Below are positions 1 through 9,219 of a stretch of DNA of 13,036 nt, piece after piece. The notes beneath the pieces are model-generated. The model was not told the DNA's origin. It did not search any database and saw only the letters and a list, made by a program, of their open reading frames with translations. The stretch lies in NCBI GenBank assembly GCA_023458755.1, contig JAEWYE010000034.1:1-13036 (forward strand), in the 5' to 3' direction. Made by a program: the position numbers and the translations under genes. Source of the DNA: Bacillota bacterium. Its GTDB lineage: Bacteria; Bacillota; Clostridia; Oscillospirales; Acutalibacteraceae. The number at the start of each line of letters is the position of its first letter. Position 1 is the stretch's first letter.

Positions 1-126
1 CCAATTAAAAACCTATATCCATAAATACAATGCTTTTCCTATGCGCCCTCTCAAGTGGCAGTCACCTAAACAGGTGCTTCATGATTTCTTTACTCTTGGT
101 GTAACATATCATTGACAAACCTACAA
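1..126 (-). repeat. Left copy of 126-bp inverted terminal repeat (probable insertion-sequence end)
   Basis: This block is the reverse complement of 12911-13036, with only three differences, at window positions 1, 19 and 52. Identity stops abruptly after position 126. Read outward from its inner edge it begins TTGTAGGTTTGTCAATGATA and contains a small hairpin, CACCT/AGGTG, at 63-76. No open reading frame of useful length crosses it. A near-identical non-coding block with a sharp inner boundary and truncated by the window edge is what the end of a multicopy mobile element looks like in a short-read assembly. The element family is not identifiable because no transposase is included. It lies directly upstream of the recA promoter. 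Confidence 0.8.
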
Positions 127-137
127 ACTTATGTTCG
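124..137 (+). promoter_or_regulatory. LexA (SOS) box upstream of recA
   Basis: The 14-mer CAAACTTATGTTCG matches the Gram-positive LexA/DinR consensus CGAACATATGTTCG at 12 of 14 positions and keeps the dyad AAC-N4-GTT. It lies 17 bp upstream of the recA -35 element, a sensible place for LexA repression and SOS induction. The first three bases (124-126) belong to the terminal repeat and the remaining eleven to chromosomal sequence, so the operator spans the repeat boundary. Confidence 0.7.
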
Positions 138-154
138 AAAATTCCGGAATTGCA

Positions 155-183
155 TTGCTTTTATGAAAAAAATAAGATATAAT
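155..183 (+). promoter_or_regulatory. recA promoter
   Basis: TTGCTT at 155-160 and a perfect TATAAT at 178-183 are separated by 17 bp, a good sigma-A type promoter. The expected start of transcription, about 7 bp downstream, leaves a leader of roughly 50 nt before the recA ATG at 242. The LexA box lies just upstream. Confidence 0.7.
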
Positions 184-241
184 TATTCATATTATATCGA
201 ATATATTCTCTAAGATTAAAATAAAGTTGGGGAGTGTCATT

Positions 242-1354
242 ATGGCGTTGGATAAAAGCAAAGCACTGGATACGGCTCTTGCACAGATTGAAAAGCAGTT
301 CGGTAAAGGCGCGGTTATGCGTCTTGGTCAAAACGAGGCTATGCACGTGGAAGCAATCCCCACCGGCTCACTTTCGCTGGATTTGGCATTGGGCATCGGC
401 GGCTTGCCGCGCGGACGTATTATAGAGGTTTATGGGCCGGAATCCTCCGGTAAAACCACCCTTGCGCTTCACTGCATCGCGGAAGGACAAAAAAGCGGCG
501 GTTATGCTGCTTTTATCGATGTGGAGCATGCACTTGACCCGGTTTACGCACAGGCTTTGGGCGTGGATGTGGACTCCCTGCTTGTTTCGCAGCCGGATAC
601 CGGCGAGCAGGCACTTGAAATTACGGAAGCGCTGGTGCGTTCCGGCGCGATTGACGTTATCGTTGTGGACTCGGTTGCCGCTTTGGTTCCGCGCGCGGAA
701 ATTGAGGGTGAAATGGGCGACTCACACGTTGGCTTGCAGGCAAGGCTGATGTCCCAGGCGCTCCGCAAACTGGCGGGCGCGATTTCCAAATCCAACTGCG
801 TCGCGATTTTTATTAACCAGCTCCGCGAAAAAGTAGGAGTTATGTACGGCAGTCCGGAGGTTACGCCGGGCGGACGTGCACTGAAATTCTACGCTTCCGT
901 ACGTATTGATATCCGCAAAATCGAAACGCTGAAAAACGGTACCGAGCAAATCGGTTCCCGTACCCGTGCAAAAGTGGTAAAAAATAAAATTGCACCACCG
1001 TTCCGTGAAGCGGAATTTGATGTCATGTACGGCAAGGGTATCTCCCGTGAGGGCGAACTGCTGGATTTGGCAGTCAAACTGGAAGTTATTCAAAAAGGCG
1101 GTTCCTGGTTCTCCTACGGTGATTCCAGACTGGGTCAGGGTCGTGACAATGTAAAAGAGTTTTTGGCGAACAATCCCGACCTTGCGGCTGAAATTGAAAA
1201 AAAGGTAAAGGAAAACGTGGGCAAGCTTTATGCCAAGAGTGCAAAGGGTGCAGCTTCTGCCGCAAAGCCGGTTGAAGTTGCGGTAGAGAAGCCTGCCGTA
1301 TCTACAAGGGCAAGCTCCAAGGCAGATATTGACATAACGGTGGACGACGAATAA
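242..1354 (+). CDS. recA: Recombinase RecA
   Basis: RecA forms an ATP-dependent filament on single-stranded DNA, catalyses homologous strand exchange, and triggers LexA self-cleavage in the SOS response. The 370-aa product has the family's usual length. The N-terminal oligomerisation segment is followed by Walker A GPESSGKTT (65-73), Walker B VIVVD (139-143), the L1 region around 157-164, the L2 region beginning with FINQLREK near 192, and PGGRALKFY just after it. An Ala/Lys/Val-rich linker leads to an acidic C-terminal tail (DIDITVDDE). ATG 242 is chosen over TTG 227 because the Shine-Dalgarno GGGGAG (229-234) lies 7 nt before the ATG and overlaps the TTG codon. It is the first gene of a probable recA-recX-rimO-pgsA operon with an upstream LexA box. 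No damage to the coding sequence is seen. Confidence 0.98.
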   Translation: MALDKSKALDTALAQIEKQFGKGAVMRLGQNEAMHVEAIPTGSLSLDLALGIGGLPRGRIIEVYGPESSGKTTLALHCIAEGQKSGGYAAFIDVEHALDPVYAQALGVDVDSLLVSQPDTGEQALEITEALVRSGAIDVIVVDSVAALVPRAEIEGEMGDSHVGLQARLMSQALRKLAGAISKSNCVAIFINQLREKVGVMYGSPEVTPGGRALKFYASVRIDIRKIETLKNGTEQIGSRTRAKVVKNKIAPPFREAEFDVMYGKGISREGELLDLAVKLEVIQKGGSWFSYGDSRLGQGRDNVKEFLANNPDLAAEIEKKVKENVGKLYAKSAKGAASAAKPVEVAVEKPAVSTRASSKADIDITVDDE

Positions 1355-1415
1355 TACATATTCAGAATCAATGCCGCTTATAAAATGATGTATAATCAAT
1401 TAGGAATGAAGCAAT

Positions 1416-2039
1416 ATGCAGATTACTGCAATTGAACCGCGCAGGAAGTCGCTTTCCGCACTCTTTTTAGACGGCGAGTTTGCCATGAATATCGACAGTG
1501 AAACGCTCCTGAAATCGGGTTATAAGCTGGGCGGAGAAATTACGGACGAAGAGCTGTATGAGTTGGTGCAGACCTCGGACAATCGCCGTGCGAACGAAAA
1601 GGCGTTGTATTTGCTGGAACACCGGAATCATTCCAAAAAGGAACTGATTGATAAAATCCGCCAAACCGTCGGTGAACGTGCGGCACAGGCAGCAGCCGAG
1701 CATATGCAGGAACTGGGACTTATCAACGATGCGGTTTTTGCAAAGGATTATGCGGCGGAACTGCTCGGTCGAAAAGGCTTTTCCGCTTCCCGCGCACGGC
1801 ACGAACTGCTCCAAAAAGGAATCGACAAGGACTTAGCCGAAGAAATCATCGGCGAGCTTGCACCGGACCCGGTAGAAAAAATAAAAGAGATACTGGGAAG
1901 AAAGTATGCGCGCGTTCTGACCGATGAAAAAGGCCGCCGGCGCGCGGTTAACGCCCTGCAGCGACTCGGTTACCGCTATGAAGATATCCGGCGTGCACTG
2001 AGCGACAGTGACATAGAAGAAAACGGCGATGAATGGTAG
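1416..2039 (+). CDS. recX: Regulatory protein RecX
   Basis: RecX binds RecA filaments and modulates, usually restrains, RecA activity in the cytoplasm. The 207-aa product has a short N-terminal part followed by charged three-helix repeats typical of the family, for example NRRANEKALYLLEHRNHSKKEL (split here only by description), GLINDAVFAKDYA, and GRRRAVNALQRLGY near the C terminus. Placement right after recA strongly supports the call, as the two are commonly adjacent and co-expressed. The start ATG 1416 has AGGAAT (1402-1407) 8 nt upstream. The 61-bp gap from recA contains a TATAAT at 1391-1396 but no convincing -35 element, so read-through from the recA promoter is the simplest assumption. 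Confidence 0.93.
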   Translation: MQITAIEPRRKSLSALFLDGEFAMNIDSETLLKSGYKLGGEITDEELYELVQTSDNRRANEKALYLLEHRNHSKKELIDKIRQTVGERAAQAAAEHMQELGLINDAVFAKDYAAELLGRKGFSASRARHELLQKGIDKDLAEEIIGELAPDPVEKIKEILGRKYARVLTDEKGRRRAVNALQRLGYRYEDIRRALSDSDIEENGDEW

Positions 2040-2099
2040 CTCCGAAAGGAAAACGTTCATTGCCGCTTTGTAATATAAAATTAAGGATTGGTACATGCA

Positions 2100-3431
2100 A
2101 TGGCATATAAAGTAGGAATGGTCAGCTTAGGCTGTGCAAAAAATCAGGTGGACGCTGAAATGCTCATGGCAACGCTGAAAAATGCAGGCTATGAATTAAG
2201 TGATGACGCAGCATTGGCAGATGTTGCGATTGTGAATACATGCGGCTTTATTGAAAGCGCAAAGCAGGAATCCATCGACGAGATTCTGGAACTGGCAAAG
2301 CTGAAGGCAGAAGGTAAAATTAAGGCAATTGTGGTTACCGGCTGCTTAGCGGAGCGTTACAAGGATGAAATTTTAAAGGAACTGCCGGAAGTGGATGCGG
2401 TCGCCGGTATCGGCGCGAATGCCGACATTGCCGATATTATTTTCAAAACGCTTCAGGGAGAACGCCCCGAAGCGTTCCCGCCAAAAACACAGCTTCCGCT
2501 GTGCGGAGAGCGTGTGCAGTCCACTCCAAGTTATTTTGCTTATATAAAAGTTGCAGAGGGCTGCGACAACTGCTGCGCTTATTGTGCGATTCCATCCATT
2601 CGCGGGCGCTACCGCAGCAGAACGATTGAAAATGTAGTGGAAGAAGCAAAGCAGCTTGCGCAGAACGGCACGAAAGAACTGATTGTTATCGCGCAGGATA
2701 CCACGCGTTACGGCGAAGATCTTTACGGACATCTGGCATTGCCGGAACTGTTAAAGGAACTCTGCAAGATAGACGGTATCCGTTGGATTCGCATGCTCTA
2801 TTGCTACCCGGATTACATTACCGATGAACTGCTGCAAACCATGGCACAGCAGGAGAAAATCGTAAAATATATGGACTTGCCTTTACAGCACTGCAACGGC
2901 CGCGTGTTGAAAGCGATGAACCGCAGGGGCGACCGCGAAAGTCTGACCGCGCTGATTCAAAAAATGCGGGCCATGGTTCCTGGTTTGGTGCTGCGTACCA
3001 CGCTGATTACCGGATTCCCGGGTGAAACGGACGAAGAATTCACCGATTTGGCGGAATTTGTCAAGGAGATTCGCTTTGAACGCTTGGGCTGTTTTTCCTA
3101 TTCGCAGGAGGAAGGAACACTTGCGGCAGCTATGCCAAACCAAATTGACGAAGAAGTAAAGAATCACCGCATGGAAATCATCATGGAAGAACAAATGCGT
3201 ATCATGCAGGAAAACGGCGAGGCACAAATCGGTAAAACCGTAACGGTTCTCACCGAAGGGTTTGACCGCTATGCGGAATGCTATTTTGGCAGAACCTATG
3301 CGGACGCGCCGGATATTGACGGTAAAGTGTTTTTCACCGTCAGCGGCAAGAAACCGCGGTACGGGCAGTTCATTCAGGTGAATATTGGGGACTGCATGGA
3401 TTGTGATTTGACCGGGGAAATGACGGAATGA
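2100..3431 (+). CDS. rimO: Ribosomal protein S12 methylthiotransferase RimO
   Basis: RimO is a radical-SAM enzyme that adds a methylthio group to an aspartate of ribosomal protein S12. The 443-aa protein shows the three parts expected: an N-terminal UPF0004 domain with cluster cysteines C12 (SLGCAKNQVD), C48 (NTCGF) and C82 (TGCLAER); a radical-SAM core with CxxxCxxC at C155/C159/C162; and a C-terminal TRAM domain. The SLGCAKNQVD start and FGRTYADAPDIDG in the TRAM region point to RimO rather than the tRNA enzyme MiaB. ATG 2100 is chosen; a TTG at 2088 abuts the only good Shine-Dalgarno AAGGA (2083-2087), so it is unlikely, although the 12-nt spacing to ATG 2100 is long. It is followed closely by pgsA. 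Confidence 0.95.
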   Translation: MAYKVGMVSLGCAKNQVDAEMLMATLKNAGYELSDDAALADVAIVNTCGFIESAKQESIDEILELAKLKAEGKIKAIVVTGCLAERYKDEILKELPEVDAVAGIGANADIADIIFKTLQGERPEAFPPKTQLPLCGERVQSTPSYFAYIKVAEGCDNCCAYCAIPSIRGRYRSRTIENVVEEAKQLAQNGTKELIVIAQDTTRYGEDLYGHLALPELLKELCKIDGIRWIRMLYCYPDYITDELLQTMAQQEKIVKYMDLPLQHCNGRVLKAMNRRGDRESLTALIQKMRAMVPGLVLRTTLITGFPGETDEEFTDLAEFVKEIRFERLGCFSYSQEEGTLAAAMPNQIDEEVKNHRMEIIMEEQMRIMQENGEAQIGKTVTVLTEGFDRYAECYFGRTYADAPDIDGKVFFTVSGKKPRYGQFIQVNIGDCMDCDLTGEMTE

Positions 3432-3444
3432 AGGAGGCGCACCG

Positions 3445-4050
3445 ATGAATCTGCCGAATAAATTAACGGTTGCACGTTTGATTCTGGTACCGTTTTTTGT
3501 ATTTTTCCTGCTTAATTTTAAGCCCGCACATCATTATCTTTATGCGGGGCTTCTGTTTGGCGCTGCCGCCATTACCGACCACTTTGACGGAAAACTTGCA
3601 CGAAAAAACAATCAAATTACGAATTTTGGTAAATTTTTGGACCCGATTGCCGATAAAGTCATGGTGATTGCGGCATTGGTGTGTTTTGTGCAGCTTGGAT
3701 TGACCGATGCGTGGTTCCTCATTCTGATTGTCGCGCGCGAGTTTTTAGTGACCTCTTTGCGGTTGATTGCCGTGGACGAGGGAGTGGTGCTTGCCGCCAA
3801 CAACTGGGGCAAAGCCAAAACGGTCAGTCAGATTGTCGCGATTGTAGCGATCCTAATTTTCCAGTATATTCAGGAACTGATCAGCCTGCAGATTATTCCA
3901 GCCGCGTTTGTGGCTGGATTGGGTTTCAATACCACCGCGGTGTTCACTGCCGCGGGCAATGTACTTATGGTGATCGCCACCCTGCTCACCGTCATTTCCG
4001 GTTTCGTGTACTTAAAGGATAACGCCAAACTGATTGATCCGTCCAAATAA
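3445..4050 (+). CDS. pgsA: CDP-diacylglycerol-glycerol-3-phosphate 3-phosphatidyltransferase
   Basis: PgsA makes phosphatidylglycerophosphate from CDP-diacylglycerol and glycerol-3-phosphate, the committed step to phosphatidylglycerol and cardiolipin, in the cytoplasmic membrane. The 201-aa protein carries the complete CDP-alcohol phosphatidyltransferase signature D-x2-DG-x2-AR-x8-G-x3-D-x3-D from D45 to D70, and several hydrophobic segments, including one at about 13-23 and others in the C-terminal half. The N terminus NLPNKLTVARLILVP is typical of PgsA. The Shine-Dalgarno AAGGAGG begins on the last base of the rimO stop codon, 7 nt before ATG 3445, so translation is probably coupled to rimO. 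A terminator follows, making this the last gene of the recA operon. Confidence 0.95.
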   Translation: MNLPNKLTVARLILVPFFVFFLLNFKPAHHYLYAGLLFGAAAITDHFDGKLARKNNQITNFGKFLDPIADKVMVIAALVCFVQLGLTDAWFLILIVAREFLVTSLRLIAVDEGVVLAANNWGKAKTVSQIVAIVAILIFQYIQELISLQIIPAAFVAGLGFNTTAVFTAAGNVLMVIATLLTVISGFVYLKDNAKLIDPSK

Positions 4051-4064
4051 ATATTTGCATATAA

Positions 4065-4099
4065 GCAGCAGACCGTATTTTTGCGGCCTGCTGTTTTTT
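4065..4099 (+). terminator. Rho-independent terminator after pgsA
   Basis: A stem CAGCAGACCG (4066-4075) pairs with CGGCCTGCTG (4084-4093), with one A/C mismatch and an 8-nt loop, and is followed immediately by six T residues (4094-4099). It closes the recA-recX-rimO-pgsA transcription unit. Confidence 0.88.
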
Positions 4100-4111
4100 G
4101 CAATAAAATCC

Positions 4112-4140
4112 TTGTAAGGATAGCGTATTCGGAATATAAT
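4112..4140 (+). promoter_or_regulatory. Promoter of the LRR surface-protein gene
   Basis: TTGTAA (4112-4117) and a perfect TATAAT (4135-4140) are 17 bp apart, right after the pgsA terminator and 34 bp before the gene's ATG. The gene is therefore probably transcribed independently of the recA operon. Confidence 0.7.
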
Positions 4141-4173
4141 ATAGAAAAATATACCATTTCGGGGGCGGCACAT

Positions 4174-5382
4174 ATGGAGAAAGCAGGCAGATTTCTTGCG
4201 GTTCTTTTAGCATGTCTAGTAACAGCCGCCGGTTTTTTGGATATGGCGGTACGGGCGGCGGATGCAAACAGCGATTTTGTCATTGTAAATGGAATACTGA
4301 TGAAATATTACGGTTCTGACAATTCCGTAACCATTCCGAATGGTGTAACTGGAATTGGCGAGAGTGCTTTTGAGGGTTATAGAGGATTGACGGAGGTAAC
4401 ACTTCCAAGAAGTGTTACGAGTATCGGAAATTATTCTTTTGCACAATGTACCTCTCTGAGACATGTAGAGAATTCAGGGGAAATTTTCAGTATTGGTGAC
4501 GGAGCATTTGAAGGCTGTATCAGTTTAACTGATGTAAAAGTTCTGAGCAGTGTTACGAATCTTAGCAGCAACGTATTTCGTGGCTGTATGGGATTAACGG
4601 ATGTAGAAATTCCCAATGGGGTGACCAATATTGGGGAATCTGCCTTTGAGCAGTGCGCCAGTTTAACTAGCATCACAATTCCGGGCAGCGTAGTCAAAAT
4701 TGCCATTTCTGCTTTTAGTGGCTGCAGTGAGCTCGAAAACATACGTGTAAAGAGTGAAAACGAAAAGTATCAAAGTATGGACGGTGTGCTGTTCGACAAA
4801 AATGGGAAAACCCTGCTGTATTACCCAATCGGTCGAACACAGACAACTTATGATATCCCGGATGGCGTAATGTTTATTCAGGACTATGCGTTTAATAAAA
4901 GTAAGTATTTATCAGATATTGTAATTCCGCGCAGCGTAAATCAGATCGGTGCTTATGCAATCAAAAATATGACGGTCAAAATTCAAGGCTATGAAAACAC
5001 ATCGGCGCAGCGTTATGCCAACAGCAACGGTATTGCGTTCCGTTCATTGAATCCGGTGCCAGCAATAAGCAAGACTATGCCGGATGGACCGGAAAAAACG
5101 GATGCGGACACAAGGCCGGGCTGGTTTTTAATCGCGGTTTTTGTTTGTATGGTGCTTGCATGCATCGGCGCTGCATGGTGGAAGAAAAGGAAGCAAAACA
5201 AAGAATCGGCCGAGCAGCCATTTTCGCCAGTAGATCTGTTTGAGCAGACAGAAAACAGATTGGATGCCGTACCAATGCCCCAAAAGCCTGAATTGTTGGA
5301 GATTATTTGTCTGGGATGCGGCCATTCCTGTACGTCGGATACCAAAATTTGCCCAAACTGTGGGAGAACCTTGAAAAAATAA
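4174..5382 (+). CDS. LRR_5 (BspA-like) surface protein with TM anchor and C-terminal zinc ribbon
   Basis: The exact role is unknown; BspA-type leucine-rich repeats often mediate surface adhesion or ligand binding. The 402-aa product has a signal peptide (about 1-29, hydrophobic FLAVLLACLVTAAGFL), then six consecutive 23-residue LRR_5 units between 52 and 189 with the theme IPxxVTxIGxxAFxxCxxLTx, a break at about 190-225, and one or two more units to about 267. A Pro/Asp-rich stretch leads to one transmembrane segment (317-336) followed by KKRK, predicting an outside LRR domain and a cytoplasmic tail. The tail ends in CxxC-x10-CxxC (C379, C382, C393, C396), a zinc-ribbon pattern. ATG 4174 follows GGGGGCGG and opens directly into the signal peptide; an upstream in-frame TTG at 4081 lies in the preceding terminator and is rejected. 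Confidence 0.85.
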   Translation: MEKAGRFLAVLLACLVTAAGFLDMAVRAADANSDFVIVNGILMKYYGSDNSVTIPNGVTGIGESAFEGYRGLTEVTLPRSVTSIGNYSFAQCTSLRHVENSGEIFSIGDGAFEGCISLTDVKVLSSVTNLSSNVFRGCMGLTDVEIPNGVTNIGESAFEQCASLTSITIPGSVVKIAISAFSGCSELENIRVKSENEKYQSMDGVLFDKNGKTLLYYPIGRTQTTYDIPDGVMFIQDYAFNKSKYLSDIVIPRSVNQIGAYAIKNMTVKIQGYENTSAQRYANSNGIAFRSLNPVPAISKTMPDGPEKTDADTRPGWFLIAVFVCMVLACIGAAWWKKRKQNKESAEQPFSPVDLFEQTENRLDAVPMPQKPELLEIICLGCGHSCTSDTKICPNCGRTLKK

Positions 5383-5441
5383 AGGATATGTCCGATTTGC
5401 CAATTCCTTAAATTATGCTGGACTGAAATTGGAACACATGC

Positions 5442-5447
5442 TATACT
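5442..5447 (+). promoter_or_regulatory. Probable -10 element for the L,D-transpeptidase gene
   Basis: TATACT at 5442-5447 is a near-consensus -10 hexamer, but its -35 is weak (CTGGAC at 5418-5423, 18 bp upstream). An alternative pairing is TTGGAA (5429-5434) with TATATT (5453-5458) at 18 bp. One of the two probably drives the transpeptidase gene. No terminator is visible after the upstream LRR gene, so read-through is also possible. Confidence 0.45.
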
Positions 5448-5528
5448 ATAAATATATTGCCTGTTGAACAAAAATTGCACTGCCGATTCACGTCGGCATA
5501 TGAAAGATAGAAAATATTTGAGGAATAA

Positions 5529-6179
5529 ATGAAAAATAACGCAGTAAAAAATAATACCGTAAAAGGTGCCGCAATCGCGCTTGCGATTGCTCTTCCGTTG
5601 CTTGCCATCGGTGTTTTTGCAAAAGTGGGCGAATCAGCCTGTACGGTGGATACGATGGGTGCCGCTTCCGAGCAGACAAGCAAGCCGGCCCAAAGCCTTT
5701 CGACGGTATCAACCGAAAAAGCGACTGTCAAACCGGATGCCGCTTCAAAAAATAATGCCAGTCTGACCATGGACAAGAATGCCCAGCCTTGCTACAGCTC
5801 TACCAAATTTCTGGTTTTGGTGGATTTAACCGCACAGCAGGTTGGAATTTATACCGGAAAAAAGAACGCATGGAAGCAGGTAAAGAGCTTTGTTTGCTCC
5901 AGCGGCGCGTTGGGCAGCCAAACGCCGACCGGAAAGTTCCGAATTCAGAACCGCGGAACCTGGTTCTATAACAAGTCCCTTGGCGAGGGAGCCAAATGGT
6001 GGGTAGGCTTTGACGGGGATTATCTGTTTCATTCCCTGCCGATGAACGAAAAGCGTGAAGTAACCTGTGAAACTCTGGGAAAGCCGCTTTCCCATGGCTG
6101 TGTGCGCCTTGCGATTGAAAACGCAAAGTGGATGTACGATAACATTCCGCAGAACAGTACGGCTTTTATTTACTCCTAA
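5529..6179 (+). CDS. L,D-transpeptidase (YkuD domain), membrane-anchored or secreted
   Basis: L,D-transpeptidases form 3-3 crosslinks in peptidoglycan or attach molecules to it, using a catalytic cysteine outside the cytoplasm. The 216-aa protein has a basic N terminus, a hydrophobic signal or anchor segment (about 11-31), a Ser/Thr/Lys/Ala-rich linker (about 40-80), and a YkuD domain from about residue 93 to the end. The active-site signature is complete: H168 in YLFHSL, then SHGCVRL with H189 and C191. TPTGKF (132-137) is also typical. No LysM or other wall-binding domain is present. ATG 5529 follows GAGGAA (5520-5525) at a short spacing. Neighbouring genes do not define its wall substrate, so no specific ldt symbol is assigned. 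Confidence 0.9.
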   Translation: MKNNAVKNNTVKGAAIALAIALPLLAIGVFAKVGESACTVDTMGAASEQTSKPAQSLSTVSTEKATVKPDAASKNNASLTMDKNAQPCYSSTKFLVLVDLTAQQVGIYTGKKNAWKQVKSFVCSSGALGSQTPTGKFRIQNRGTWFYNKSLGEGAKWWVGFDGDYLFHSLPMNEKREVTCETLGKPLSHGCVRLAIENAKWMYDNIPQNSTAFIYS

Positions 6180-6198
6180 TTATTTTTGATGGAAGTTA

Positions 6199-6228
6199 TT
6201 TACAAGATTCACAGAATCGTAATATAAT
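6199..6228 (+). promoter_or_regulatory. secA promoter
   Basis: TTTACA (6199-6204) and TATAAT (6223-6228) are separated by 18 bp, about 60 bp upstream of the secA ATG. A further TATACT at 6245-6250 lacks a good -35 element. Confidence 0.65.
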
Positions 6229-6290
6229 TCCTTTGGATTTATCCTATACTATTCTTTTGAAGTTACCTATATTATTTTGAGGTGATCAAC

Positions 6291-9032
<2,742 letters not shown>

Positions 9033-9052
9033 AAAGATAATCGATGATTTGC

Positions 9053-9083
9053 GGGGAGTGCCATACGGCGCTCCCCATTTTTT
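9053..9083 (+). terminator. Rho-independent terminator after secA
   Basis: The stem GGGGAGTGCC (9053-9062) pairs with GGCGCTCCCC (9067-9076), ten pairs including one G-T, with an ATAC tetraloop. It is followed by A and six T residues (9078-9083). It ends secA transcription before the convergent fba gene. Confidence 0.93.
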
Positions 9084-9156
9084 GTGAATACTGGTATGGG
9101 GCATACTATGCAACCCTTGCAGAGCAGAAGCTTCTAAAAGCAGTGGCTGCAAGCGC

Positions 9157-9191
9157 AAAAAAGCACCTCGTACTGATAAAGTACGAGGTGC
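9157..9191 (-). terminator. Rho-independent terminator after fba
   Basis: On the minus strand GCACCTCGTAC (9191-9181) pairs perfectly over 11 bp with GTACGAGGTGC (9173-9163) around a 7-nt loop, then runs into six T residues (9162-9157). It lies 28 bp beyond the fba stop codon and faces the secA terminator, giving two independent terminators between convergent genes. Confidence 0.93.
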
Positions 9192-9219
9192 CTAGTTTGT
9201 TATGATTATAAGCGGAATC

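Noticed and set aside
118..141. Hybrid promoter for recA using the repeat's TTGACA
   Set aside because: At 16-18 bp spacing the downstream hexamer is TCGAAA-like and does not resemble TATAAT, while a good promoter exists at 155-183.
227..241. TTG start at 227 that would lengthen RecA by five residues
   Set aside because: The codon overlaps the GGGGAG ribosome binding site of ATG 242, and RecA proteins begin near the MALDKSK residues. The same reasoning rejects GTG 6282 for secA and GTG 11864 for the DUF6062 gene.
722..1399. 225-aa open frame on the minus strand opposite recA and its downstream gap
   Set aside because: It runs antisense through strongly conserved recA codons, has no ribosome binding site or recognisable domain, and its composition is that of a shadow frame.
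9116..9153. CTTGCAG/CTGCAAG inverted repeat between the two terminators
   Set aside because: It has a 24-nt loop, no T-tract and lies in a short spacer already served by two strong terminators, so no function is supported.
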